Origin: Dorea sp. AM10-31
GTDB taxonomy: Bacteria; Bacillota; Clostridia; Lachnospirales; Lachnospiraceae
Assembly: GCF_003435815.1 (NCBI RefSeq)
Contig: NZ_QTUV01000001.1
Location: forward strand, 124,001 to 188,000
DNA: 64,000 nucleotides
Direction: 5' to 3'
Of this stretch, positions 8,577 through 17,522 are shown one piece after another. Made by a program: the position numbers and the translations under genes. Every line of letters begins with the position of its first letter. The first letter of the stretch is position 1. Below the pieces are notes generated by a model. That model was not told the origin of the DNA, did not search any database, and saw only the letters and a list, made by a program, of their open reading frames with translations.

Positions 8577-8621
8577 TTATGTGTAGACTACTGGTGTGCA
8601 GACGTCTTTCGTCTGGATATC

Positions 8622-8650
8622 ATTATAGGGAGATGCCGCTGAAAAGTCAA
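8622..8650 (-). promoter_or_regulatory. Strong promoter of tmRNA
   Basis: TTGACT (8650-8645) and TATAAT (8627-8622) on the minus strand are 17 bp apart; a short hairpin (CAGACG/CGTCTG) in the precursor leader precedes the mature 5' end. Confidence 0.75.
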
Positions 8651-8726
8651 GGGTTGCTCATTAAACTTGTAGTTTAAAATATCATCACTTCCTGCAATCC
8701 CCAGCAGTCACCGATTCCTTCAACTT

Positions 8727-9758
8727 CTACATATGCTTCTCGAGGTACTCCCGCACCATCCGAAACTCATCTTCATAAATACAGTTCGGCAGGCTTCCGT
8801 CCTGCACACCCTTCAGACATTCTTCATAGTCCATCCATTTTACCGATTCAACTTCTGACTCCTGTAATTTAAGATCCGCGATATCTACCGGCTTTGTATA
8901 GACATAGACACTGCTGAATTCTTTATCACGGAACATGTGGCCGTAAAACTCCGCTTCAAATGCCGCATTGTGAACACCGACATAATGAAGATCTTCTGCC
9001 GCGACAGCAAGTCCCAGTTCTTCTCCCATTTCGCGGATTGCGGATTCCAGAAGTTCTGCGCCTGCCTCCACATGTCCTGCGGAAGATATATCGTAACAAC
9101 CCGGATTGGAATCCTTGCAAGCACTTCGCTTTTGAAGCAAAACATCATAATCTCTGCCATGTTCTGTCTCTTTTTCACGGACAATCCACATATGGACCGT
9201 TGCATGCGGACTTCCTTCTCTATGCACCACACCGCGCTCTTTTGTTATGCCGGTTTTATTTCCATTTTCATCCAGTACATCGAAAAGCTCCATAGGCTTT
9301 CCATTCAATGCTGCTGCAACCAGCTTGTCTCCGCCATCATAGGTCAATTTCAAAGAGAAAAATTCTTTCTGTTCATCCAACAGACGGAAGAAGATCTTAT
9401 CTCCCTCCCAGATATTCAGATGCCATACTTCTTCGATATCCACCCATTCCAGTTCGCCTTCATCGCATGGAATCGGTTCTCCTTCAAATCCATCTGCAGT
9501 AAATAAAGACATATATTCTGTCACACCGCCACCGGATACAAAGGTCACGATTCCGCGGTACTGATAAGATGTCAGCGTATAGCCGGTCTCTTCTTTTACT
9601 TCGCGAAGAAGACACTCTTCCGGACTTTCATCCACTTCAAAATGTCCTCCGACTCCGATCCATTTATCTTTATTTACATCATTTTTCTTCACCGTTCTGT
9701 GAAGCATCAGATATTTTCCGTCTTTTTCTATATAACATAGTGTACTTAATCCTGTCAT
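8727..9758 (-). CDS. Double NUDIX hydrolase (MutT-like plus IPP-isomerase-like halves)
   Basis: 343 residues with two NUDIX domains in one chain. The first (about 1-150) carries the box starting GHFEVDESPEECL and ending REVKEETGY (about 38-60), preceded by a MutT-like opening. The second (about 158-343) starts ELFDVLDENGNKTG, as in the IDI/YfcD group, and carries a box starting GHVEAGAELLES and ending REMGEELGL. Both boxes keep the REx2E metal-binding core, so both could hydrolyse nucleoside-diphosphate-type substrates. Such a tandem is unusual; each half alone has the size of a normal NUDIX enzyme. It is a single-gene unit next to tmRNA and divergent from the pseudouridine synthase. Confidence 0.87.
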   Translation of the reverse strand: MTGLSTLCYIEKDGKYLMLHRTVKKNDVNKDKWIGVGGHFEVDESPEECLLREVKEETGYTLTSYQYRGIVTFVSGGGVTEYMSLFTADGFEGEPIPCDEGELEWVDIEEVWHLNIWEGDKIFFRLLDEQKEFFSLKLTYDGGDKLVAAALNGKPMELFDVLDENGNKTGITKERGVVHREGSPHATVHMWIVREKETEHGRDYDVLLQKRSACKDSNPGCYDISSAGHVEAGAELLESAIREMGEELGLAVAAEDLHYVGVHNAAFEAEFYGHMFRDKEFSSVYVYTKPVDIADLKLQESEVESVKWMDYEECLKGVQDGSLPNCIYEDEFRMVREYLEKHM

Positions 9759-9848
9759 TTTCGTCCTCTCCTCTTGAGTGTCCGTTTTATCTTATGATAT
9801 GATACCAATGTTCCATTATTATGATAATGAATTTTCAGGAGAAATGCA

Positions 9849-10736
9849 ATGAATCGAACGATTGAATATAAAATAACAGAAGAGCAAAACGGACTCCGCG
9901 TGGAGCAGTTTTTACGCCGCAAAGGTTATTCCGGTCAGAATCTTGCCGAGATCAAGCGTATGCCCAAAAGCGTTCTCGTAAACGGAGAACATTATTATAT
10001 GCGCCAGACTTTAAAAACCGGTGATGATCTTGTTATCAAAATCTGTGAAACTGCCTGTTCGGAAAAGATCCCTCCGGTTTATCATCCACTTGATATTGTC
10101 TATGAAGATGAAGATATCGTTGTTATAAATAAAGCCGCCGGTATGCCGATCCATCCGTCCTTGAATCATTACACCGAATCGATGGCAAATGCGCTTGCAT
10201 GGTACTATCAGGAACAGGGAAAACCTTTTATTTTCCGTTGCTGCAACCGCTTAGACCGGGATACTTCCGGGCTGACAGTTGTTGCCAAGCATCTGGTGAG
10301 CGGAAGCATTTTATCCACTATGGTAAAGGAGCGGCGTATCCACCGGGAATACCTCGCTATCTGCAAAGGTTCTGTCACACCGTCCGAAGGCACGATCAAT
10401 GCGCCTCTTGGTCGCAAACCCGGAACGATCATTGAACGGACGGTAGATTTTGAAAATGGAGAAAAAGCGATCACGCACTACCATGTCATGGATGAAAAAA
10501 ACGGGCACAGCCTTGTCTCCCTCCGTCTGGAGACAGGCCGCACCCATCAGATCCGGATCCACATGCGCTACCTTGGTTTTCCACTCATTGGCGATTATCT
10601 GTATAATCCCGACATGGAACATATTACAAGACAGGCTCTTCATTCTCACAAATTGTCTTTTACACATCCGATCACCGGTGAGACAATGGAATTTACCGCA
10701 CCGCTTCCTGACGATATGGCACAGGTACTTCAGTAA
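9849..10736 (+). CDS. RluA/RluD-family pseudouridine synthase
   Basis: 295 residues: an N-terminal S4-like region (RVEQFLRRKGYSGQNLAEIKRMPKSVLVNG) followed by the catalytic domain with NRLDRDTSGL (about 137-146), whose Asp is the catalytic residue, and ETGRTHQIRIHMRYLGFPLIGDYLY. Family members convert uridine to pseudouridine in rRNA or tRNA; exact sites cannot be read from sequence. CAGGAG lies seven bases before the ATG. It converges with the alarmone synthetase gene, only 21 bp between the stops. Confidence 0.93.
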   Translation: MNRTIEYKITEEQNGLRVEQFLRRKGYSGQNLAEIKRMPKSVLVNGEHYYMRQTLKTGDDLVIKICETACSEKIPPVYHPLDIVYEDEDIVVINKAAGMPIHPSLNHYTESMANALAWYYQEQGKPFIFRCCNRLDRDTSGLTVVAKHLVSGSILSTMVKERRIHREYLAICKGSVTPSEGTINAPLGRKPGTIIERTVDFENGEKAITHYHVMDEKNGHSLVSLRLETGRTHQIRIHMRYLGFPLIGDYLYNPDMEHITRQALHSHKLSFTHPITGETMEFTAPLPDDMAQVLQ

Positions 10737-10757
10737 ACTCCTGTGCCATTTATAACT

Positions 10758-11456
10758 TTATATCTTCTCAATCTTGTCTCGGAGTTTTAACATCCGGGCG
10801 TCCAGTTTTGCAATATCCTCTGCATATTTCTTTAATTCTGCTGCCACTTCATCGCTGCCGTCCAGCTGCTTCTTATAAAACAACTGATAATCCAACACAG
10901 ACCAGTAATCCATCGCAACTGTCCGAAACTGCACTTCTACTTTCTGCTTCTGAGAACCTTTTGCAAAATAAATCGGGATTTCCAACGTAATATGCAGACT
11001 CTTATAACCATTCTTTTTCGGTACCTTGATGTAGTCCTTCTCCTTAAGAACTTCTACATCTCCCTGCGCTTTTAATATATTTGCGACTTCATATACTTCA
11101 TCTTCAAACGGGCAGACCACGCGAACGCCTACAAGGTCATTCAATTTCTCCGCTGCCGTCTGGAAATCTGTCTTATAGCCTTTTCGTACCAGTTTTGCGT
11201 AAATACTTTCTGCACTCTTCTTCCGGCTGCTGATCTGATTCACAACCGTTCTTCCTTTTTGTTTGGATAATTCTGTATTAATCATCTGTAGTTTCGCTAT
11301 AAGAATGTCTATCGCACACTGGCATTTAATTTGATATTCTGTTTCAGCCAGACATTCCGCAATATCATCTATCTTCTGTTGTTCTTTTTCAGACAGGCAT
11401 TGCAATCTTTTTTCCTGCCTGTCTTTTTTTACACTTTTTTTCTTCTTTTTTGTCAT
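10758..11456 (-). CDS. Small alarmone synthetase ((p)ppGpp synthetase domain only)
   Basis: 232 residues with a lysine-rich N terminus, a coiled stretch, then a RelA/SpoT synthetase domain: SSRKKSAESIYAKLVRKGY, the DLVGVRVVCPFEDEV metal/GTP region, YIKVPKKNGYKSLH and VEVQFRTVAMDYWSVLDYQL. There is no hydrolase, TGS or ACT domain, so it is a YjbM/YwaC-type small synthetase. It would transfer pyrophosphate from ATP to GDP or GTP under stress. The basic head (TKKKKKSVKKDRQEKR) may be an extension or an upstream-start artefact. It is monocistronic and convergent with the pseudouridine synthase. Confidence 0.88.
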   Translation of the reverse strand: MTKKKKKSVKKDRQEKRLQCLSEKEQQKIDDIAECLAETEYQIKCQCAIDILIAKLQMINTELSKQKGRTVVNQISSRKKSAESIYAKLVRKGYKTDFQTAAEKLNDLVGVRVVCPFEDEVYEVANILKAQGDVEVLKEKDYIKVPKKNGYKSLHITLEIPIYFAKGSQKQKVEVQFRTVAMDYWSVLDYQLFYKKQLDGSDEVAAELKKYAEDIAKLDARMLKLRDKIEKI

Positions 11457-11547
11457 GATTTTACTCCTTTATAAAGCAAAATAGTACCTTATTTTTCCGA
11501 TTCTATCTATCGATATATTCGTAAATCCAGGAAAATTTTATGTAAAA

Positions 11548-14500
11548 TCAGCACTGCATTGCCTTTCTGATTTCTATTGTCAATAGCTTTGCAGCCACCG
11601 GCTTCGCCACATATCCGTTCATTCCCGCATCCTTACACATCTGTTCGCTGTCTGAGGCACTTTGTGCAGTCATTGCCAGAATTGGGACATTTTTTGCATG
11701 GTCAGTTTCCAGCTTCCTGATTCTTCTCGCTGCTTCCATACCGTCCATCACCGGCATCATCAGATCCATTAAGATCACATCATAGTTACAGTTTTTACTC
11801 ACCATATCAACTGCTTCCTGTCCGTTCCATGCTTTTTCTACCGTTGCCCCGGCATCTTCCAGATAGAACTGTGCAACTTCCATATTGATATCATTATCTT
11901 CTACCAGTAAAACATGCACTCCTTTAAGTGATTTATCCGTTTTTTCTTTTTCTGATATGTCTGTCTCATATTCGGCAGTATCCAGTTCAAATGGAATCTG
12001 TACAATAAATACAGAGCCTTCACCAAGCACACTTTTTACTTTAATACTTCCATGCATCTTATCAATCAGTCCCCGCACGATCGACATTCCAAGGCCTGTT
12101 CCTTTGTACTGTGTACGCGCATCTGTCTTTTCCTGTGTAAATGGCTTATAAATCTGATTTGCAATAAATTCTTTACTCATACCGATACCGGTATCGACAA
12201 TCTTAAATTCATACAATGCATGTGTAGCATTATATTTCACTTCTTGTACATACGTGTCAATATGTCCGTTTTCTTTATTATATTTGATTGAATTACTAAA
12301 AAGATTAATTAAAATCTGACGTAAATGCAGCGGACTTCCAATCAATTTTACATGCCTGAGATCAATTCTGTGCTTTTCATGCGTAATTCCGTTTTCTTTA
12401 ATCTGGATATCCAGAAGTGCACTTACTTCATCCATCAATTCTTCCAGATTAAATGGTTCTTTACCAAGTTTCATTTTTCCCGATGAGATTTTATTCACTT
12501 CAAGTACATCATTTACCAACGCCTGTAAATGATCTGTAGAAAGTCGAAGCTTTCTTAAGCAATCGTCCAGTTTCTCTTTGTCATCCCGGTTTTTTTGAAT
12601 ATTATCTATCATTCCGGCAATTCCATTAATCGGTGTGCGAATATCATGACTCATACGGTTCATAAATTCTGTTTTGGCTTTGTTCTCTGAATCTGCAGTT
12701 TCATAAGCGACCTGCAGACGTTCTCTCTCCTGCTGTTCTTTTGCATGAAACAGCGAAGTATTTTTGAACAGGATCATTCCCTGGATCACTGTACTTCTTT
12801 TTCCTGTTTTACTGTCAAATAACGTGTCCAGTGACATAAGAACTGTTTTCTGCATCCAGACATATTTTCCTGTATGATTCCGTTCCTGATATTCTACCGT
12901 AACCTGTTTTTCGCCATTCAGATAACGTTCCAGCAGCTTGGAAGACGAATCTACGATCCGATAATTCTCCAGTGTCTCTTCTGCAACATACTGCTGTCGT
13001 TCCTGACAATAGAGGTCATAGGAACACGGTGTCTTTGCATCTACCGCAAATTCGTGTCTTCCGGTATGGTAGAAAATACTCTTCAGGCAGTCATTGGTCA
13101 GATCTACCGTATAAATTGCCTGTGCGGTTTCCATCAGTGCTTCTACATAATTGCCGTTCTCCAGAATGGACTGTTTCATCTGCTCATAATATCTCGTCAG
13201 TTGAAATTTTTCATCTGTACCCATCTTCTCACTGTCGTGAAATTCATCAAATCCAAGGATGAAATGATGCAGTCTTCCATCTGCCGCATCATTTACAAAA
13301 AGTGCCGTCATTCTTCCATAACGATATCCCGCTCCCACTTTACGTTGATAAGAAAACTCTGTCTTCTCCATCGCAGGGCCAAGTGACTGTTCCATTGAAG
13401 CAATCTCAAGCCATTTCCGCATTTTCTTTCTTGTATCATCTGCTGCAAATTCCCGCAGCACCTGTTCTGCCGCTCCCGTATAACTTCCATCTTCTGCAAG
13501 GAAAAATCCTTCTTCGGATCTTAACATACGATAAGTATCCATCCTTGCGTCACAGTACAGACAGTTTGCAAATACATAATGCTTTTCCCGAATCCGGTCC
13601 AACAATTGAAGGCTTTCTTTCCTTTTTCTTTCATTCTCCTGAACCTTGGCATGGTTTTTGTCTACATACATATTCTTATCCGCCTGTTTAAGCAGCATGC
13701 GCATCGTACATGGCTCATAATCATCTGACAAAGCATATCCTGCCGCATAACTGATCGGCATTTCCGGATGCTGCCGCGAATACAGTTTTACACTTTTTCT
13801 CACACCTGCCAGGCACTCCTGCACTTCGGTATGATTTTTCCCTGTCAGCACTGCAAGGAATTCATCTCCACCATCACGGCCTACAAAGGCATCCTCCGGC
13901 ATGGCTGCGCGAAGCTGTCCGGCAAAAGACCGGATATACGCATCCCCTTTGTCATGTCCGAGATTGTTATTGATCATACGCAGATTATTCAGATCAAACA
14001 CACAGACTGCGATCTGTGCTCCCGCTTCAAGTTCTTTGTCGTTTTCCAGAATCTCTTCGCATTTATTTTTATTCGGAAGTCCGGTTGCCTCATCCAGATA
14101 AATCTTTTTCTGTAAAAGACGGTTCTGCGCTGCATAACGCAGCATCTTCAAAACTTCCAGTCCAAGGAGCAGTACCAGACCACATATATCAAGAATTACA
14201 ATTTTTTCCAATACATCCAGTGTTGATGTTCTTTTATCTGAATATACTTCCGCAAGTCCGGTTGCTTCATCACATATTTTGAAAAACTCTTCACTCTTTT
14301 CAACAATCTGTGTATGCTCGTATCCTTTCTCCCGGACAATCAGAATTTCTTTTTTTAACTGCTGGAAATAATCGTCCAGTTCTTTCATCTTACTCTGAAA
14401 CTTCTTATCTTCCAGACGTACAAGTTGTAACTTATCACTTCCGCCCCGAAGACCATCGATATAATCCTGCACATCCTGTAGCATCTGATCCTGCGGTTTT

Positions 14501-14703
14501 CCGGCATCTTCCAGCTTAATGATCCGCTGTGTTTTTCCTCTGACCAGACCGGCATAATTGACAACACGCCCGGTTCCCTGAATCCTGGATACGAGTGCCA
14601 TCATTAAAACAAATAATACAATCAGAACGAGCGTTAATATCATCCTCCCGATACGCAACAGATATGTTCTTTTCTTCTTTTTATTGCTTAGTTCTTTATC
14701 CAT
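11548..14703 (-). CDS. Hybrid sensor histidine kinase with an internal GGDEF domain and a C-terminal receiver
   Basis: About 1051 residues. Order: N-terminal transmembrane helix (about 20-42), a helical extracytoplasmic sensor (about 45-165), a second helix (about 168-190), a GGDEF domain with intact GGDEF at about 280, a PAS-like middle (about 370-650), HisKA with phospho-His in MSHDIRTP (about 686), HATPase (about 750-905; LFSNSIKYN N-box and GTGLGMSI), and a receiver with phospho-Asp in ILMDLMMP (about 980). It could thus be a membrane sensor that signals by phosphorelay and perhaps c-di-GMP. The I-site RxxD is not obvious, and no response regulator is adjacent. The second in-frame ATG (14703) is chosen because GGAG is seven bases upstream; the first ATG (14709) overlaps it. 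Confidence 0.92.
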   Translation of the reverse strand: MDKELSNKKKKRTYLLRIGRMILTLVLIVLFVLMMALVSRIQGTGRVVNYAGLVRGKTQRIIKLEDAGKPQDQMLQDVQDYIDGLRGGSDKLQLVRLEDKKFQSKMKELDDYFQQLKKEILIVREKGYEHTQIVEKSEEFFKICDEATGLAEVYSDKRTSTLDVLEKIVILDICGLVLLLGLEVLKMLRYAAQNRLLQKKIYLDEATGLPNKNKCEEILENDKELEAGAQIAVCVFDLNNLRMINNNLGHDKGDAYIRSFAGQLRAAMPEDAFVGRDGGDEFLAVLTGKNHTEVQECLAGVRKSVKLYSRQHPEMPISYAAGYALSDDYEPCTMRMLLKQADKNMYVDKNHAKVQENERKRKESLQLLDRIREKHYVFANCLYCDARMDTYRMLRSEEGFFLAEDGSYTGAAEQVLREFAADDTRKKMRKWLEIASMEQSLGPAMEKTEFSYQRKVGAGYRYGRMTALFVNDAADGRLHHFILGFDEFHDSEKMGTDEKFQLTRYYEQMKQSILENGNYVEALMETAQAIYTVDLTNDCLKSIFYHTGRHEFAVDAKTPCSYDLYCQERQQYVAEETLENYRIVDSSSKLLERYLNGEKQVTVEYQERNHTGKYVWMQKTVLMSLDTLFDSKTGKRSTVIQGMILFKNTSLFHAKEQQERERLQVAYETADSENKAKTEFMNRMSHDIRTPINGIAGMIDNIQKNRDDKEKLDDCLRKLRLSTDHLQALVNDVLEVNKISSGKMKLGKEPFNLEELMDEVSALLDIQIKENGITHEKHRIDLRHVKLIGSPLHLRQILINLFSNSIKYNKENGHIDTYVQEVKYNATHALYEFKIVDTGIGMSKEFIANQIYKPFTQEKTDARTQYKGTGLGMSIVRGLIDKMHGSIKVKSVLGEGSVFIVQIPFELDTAEYETDISEKEKTDKSLKGVHVLLVEDNDINMEVAQFYLEDAGATVEKAWNGQEAVDMVSKNCNYDVILMDLMMPVMDGMEAARRIRKLETDHAKNVPILAMTAQSASDSEQMCKDAGMNGYVAKPVAAKLLTIEIRKAMQC

Positions 14704-14738
14704 TTTCATGCTCCAAAATCGTATGTTAGACTACACTT

Positions 14739-14767
14739 ATTTTAGCCGATTTTCTGAGAATAAGCAA
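14739..14767 (-). promoter_or_regulatory. Promoter of the hybrid kinase
   Basis: TTGCTT (14767-14762) and TAAAAT (14744-14739) on the minus strand are 17 bp apart, about 36 bp upstream of the kinase start. Confidence 0.5.
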
Positions 14768-14901
14768 CAAAAGCTTCTGATGGAATCTTCCGCAAAAAAG
14801 GAAAAACAGGTTGTCTTTTCATCAATTTCCAACAATGAACTTTAAACTCCAAAACCTTTTTCCAATTCCGGACGTCCATTCGGGAAAAAGAAGAAGTATA
14901 T

Positions 14902-16650
14902 CTATGGCAAGCTCTCTGTCACACATAACCTTCCATATCCGCTCTCCGCATTCGGTCTCTCCTCATACCCCGGCAATGGTTTTGCTCCCCTTCTCAGATA
15001 AGCCTTCACCTTCTCCCCATACAAATATGGATCATTCCCTTTCACAATCCCCCATTCCATCAGAAGTGCTGCTGCTCCTGTCACAAAAGGGGTTGCAAAA
15101 GATGTCCCGGTAAATGCTGCATATCCGCCGCCTGTTGTCACCGTCGTCACATCGACTCCCGGTGCGACCAGATCCGGCTTCTGCACAATGCCTCCCCCTC
15201 CCCTCAGCGGACCTCTTCCTGAAAAATCAGCATAGGAAAATGTTGTTCCGTTATATGCACCGACAGATATTACCCGTCCTGCCGTAGAAGGAATCGTAAG
15301 CGTCGTCGTTGCTTCTGGCTTTAAAAACCCGGTTCCGCGGTTCAGCATGATATCTCCCGAAAGCCATAATTCATATAAACCATTCACAATCTTTACGGGC
15401 TGTATTATAATTTTCCACACACCACTGCCGACAAAACGGCTTACCGGCAGAAAATCAATATAGATTTCCTGTGCAGTACTGTATGGACTCGGTTTCCCAT
15501 AATAAATAAGCAGTTCTGTCTGTCCCAGTGTAAATCTTTGTGTTCCAAGTATTTCTGCAATCTGCGTACTTCGAAGACCGGATGGCGCAATTACAGAAAT
15601 CTCCACAACATCCGTATATTCTTTCCAGATCTGCACATTCAGCGCCGGCTGATTTTCCTGTACCGCAAGTTCAATGACTGTTTCTGTATTTTCCTGCAGC
15701 ATACCGGATGTATGCCCGGCACTTGCCGCCTCATTTCCGGTTCCGACACAAATAACACTTTTCCACATATTTGACATATCATCAATATAACGTTCCACCA
15801 GTGATGTTCCATCATGTGAACCGTAGGTATTTCCAAAACTTAAATTCACAGCTACCGGCATGCGAAGCTCCAACGCTTTTCGGATAACATAATCCAGTGC
15901 CAGCATAAGCTCCGTTGTCCGCGGGAATCCCTCCACATCAGGTGTTCCAAGTTTGACAACCAGCAGTTCACTTTCCGTCGCCACGCCCGCATACCTTCCA
16001 TTACTGTTTCGTCCATTCCCTGCTGCCACACCAGTCACCGCTGTTCCATGCCCGGAAACATCCCGGCTTCTCACTCTTTCCATCCGCTCTGTCACAGAAT
16101 TTTCCTGTAAAGCTTCATTGATCTGCTCACTTGTATATTCCACGCCAATTTCATATCCTTTCGGCGCGCTCTCCCCCGGTTCTGGATTTAAAGACTGATC
16201 CCACAGAAAACGGATTCTTGTATTTCCATCTGCATCTCTGAAATCCGCATTTGCATAATCAATCCCGGAATCTATGATCCCGATCAGAATTCCCTGTCCA
16301 AATAAAGAAAAACGCGTATCCTGTACTTCGTTAATACAAGATACCCGCTTTCCATTCGCTACCTGAAAAAATAATCTTTTCGGCTTTTCCACATATTCAA
16401 CTTCTGTAATCTCCGTCAGCTCTTCTATTTTTGATTCCGCGATTCTGATGACTGCATATTCATTCTGAAGTTCCGTTACACGTACTGCAATATTTCTTAC
16501 ACGTCCCAGGTCCCCGGAATATTTAACGATCAGGTCCCACTCTCTTTCCAGCCGGTCATACCCAACATCCAGATTCCGTGATCTTTTTCTCTCTTCTTCC
16601 GTAGAATCCAGTGCCAGATTTAAAAGATTCTCCAATTTCTGACTGGTCAT
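14902..16650 (-). CDS. Subtilisin-like S8 serine peptidase (Csp-like group)
   Basis: 582 residues without a signal peptide. The catalytic triad is complete: Asp127 in IGIIDSGID, His201 in SGHGTAVTG and Ser517 in GTSFATP. About 90 N-terminal residues precede the catalytic domain and may be a propeptide-like region. A long insertion (about 305-455) sits between the His and Ser motifs, as in the clostridial Csp-like subtilases, some of which process germination factors. Nothing local ties it to spores. A 4-bp ATGA overlap with a small upstream frame is noted separately; AAGGTG lies about seven bases before the ATG. Confidence 0.9.
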   Translation of the reverse strand: MTSQKLENLLNLALDSTEEERKRSRNLDVGYDRLEREWDLIVKYSGDLGRVRNIAVRVTELQNEYAVIRIAESKIEELTEITEVEYVEKPKRLFFQVANGKRVSCINEVQDTRFSLFGQGILIGIIDSGIDYANADFRDADGNTRIRFLWDQSLNPEPGESAPKGYEIGVEYTSEQINEALQENSVTERMERVRSRDVSGHGTAVTGVAAGNGRNSNGRYAGVATESELLVVKLGTPDVEGFPRTTELMLALDYVIRKALELRMPVAVNLSFGNTYGSHDGTSLVERYIDDMSNMWKSVICVGTGNEAASAGHTSGMLQENTETVIELAVQENQPALNVQIWKEYTDVVEISVIAPSGLRSTQIAEILGTQRFTLGQTELLIYYGKPSPYSTAQEIYIDFLPVSRFVGSGVWKIIIQPVKIVNGLYELWLSGDIMLNRGTGFLKPEATTTLTIPSTAGRVISVGAYNGTTFSYADFSGRGPLRGGGGIVQKPDLVAPGVDVTTVTTGGGYAAFTGTSFATPFVTGAAALLMEWGIVKGNDPYLYGEKVKAYLRRGAKPLPGYEERPNAESGYGRLCVTESLP

Positions 16651-16853
16651 ATAAACACCTTAAATACTTTCTTATTTACTGAAAGTATATTCCGCGTACA
16701 CGCTTCATTTTCCTGAAATAATACATACTCATGATAAATGACAACACTTCTTCCCGTTTTTATTTTTCCGGAACTACATTTACAACAATATCTGTTATGA
16801 GTAAAAATACCGTAACATGGAGCAGAATGATACAGCGCTTTTTCTGTGACCAT
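16647..16853 (-). CDS. Possible small cysteine-containing protein, uncertain
   Basis: A 68-codon frame whose TGA overlaps the peptidase ATG (ATGA), the pattern of translational coupling. It contains HNRYCCKCSSGKIKTG and another Cys near residue 52, which could suggest a small zinc-binding knuckle, but only two closely spaced Cys pairs are visible. There is no clear ribosome binding site before the ATG at 16853-16851. It is not recognised as any family, and may be a chance frame in the 220-bp gap upstream of the peptidase. Confidence 0.25.
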   Translation of the reverse strand: MVTEKALYHSAPCYGIFTHNRYCCKCSSGKIKTGRSVVIYHEYVLFQENEACTRNILSVNKKVFKVFI

Positions 16854-16871
16854 TGTGACTTGATTTTTCTC

Positions 16872-17453
16872 TTAAAATACACCGGCAATAAAGATCTCCA
16901 GACCGATCACGATCAGAATAATTCCCCCAAGGATCGTTGCTTTTCCGGCAAATCTTGTTCCGAACCGTTTACCGATCGCAAGTCCTGAAATACAAAAAAA
17001 GAACGTTACGGTAGCAATGACCAGGGAACAGACAAGCGCCATAAAAAAGTCATATTTTGCAATTGTAAATCCAACGGACAGCGCATCAATCGATGTTGCC
17101 ACTCCCTGTACAAATAAAGCCCATGCGCCTACACCCGGCTTCTCTTCTTCCTCATCATTCCTAAATCCGTCCCACAGCATCTTTCCACCGATATAAAGAA
17201 GTAATATTAACGCAATCCATGGGATAAACTTTTCAAACGTCCGGAAATACTGCACGATCGTATGTACACATATCCACCCGGTCATTGGCATCAATGCCTG
17301 AAAAAATGCATATACACCTGCTACTCCGCACATTTTTTTCTTCCGCATCTTTGGCTCATTAAGCCCATTCGCCAGCGACACGGAAAACGCATCCATTGTA
17401 AGGCCAACACCCAGCAACACACTGTTTACAAAAAATAATACATTCCATTCCAT
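16872..17453 (-). CDS. mntP: Manganese efflux pump MntP/YtaF family
   Basis: 193 residues from the ATG at 17453, seven bases after GGAGGA. Six transmembrane segments are visible, with the repeated acidic motifs GLTMDAFSVSLANG (first half) and QGVATSIDALSVGFTIA (second half), each carrying the conserved membrane Asp. The family exports Mn2+ from the cytoplasm. No Mn riboswitch fits in the short leader. The gene is transcribed in the same direction as the glycosyltransferase behind it, but a terminator separates them. Confidence 0.88.
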   Translation of the reverse strand: MEWNVLFFVNSVLLGVGLTMDAFSVSLANGLNEPKMRKKKMCGVAGVYAFFQALMPMTGWICVHTIVQYFRTFEKFIPWIALILLLYIGGKMLWDGFRNDEEEEKPGVGAWALFVQGVATSIDALSVGFTIAKYDFFMALVCSLVIATVTFFFCISGLAIGKRFGTRFAGKATILGGIILIVIGLEIFIAGVF

Positions 17454-17477
17454 CTTTCTTCCTCCGATATTAAATAG

Positions 17478-17519
17478 CAAAAAAGAACCAGATACAGTTC
17501 CAAACTATACCTGGTTTCT
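17478..17519 (-). terminator. Terminator between the GT2 gene and mntP
   Basis: On the minus strand AGAAACCAGGTA (17519-17508) pairs with TATCTGGTTCT (17494-17484), followed by TTTTTT (17483-17478). Confidence 0.75.
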
Positions 17520-17522
17520 ATT

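Noticed and set aside
17454..17522. yybP-ykoY Mn riboswitch before mntP
   Set aside because: The gap is too short (about 70 bp) and is filled by the terminator of the previous gene.
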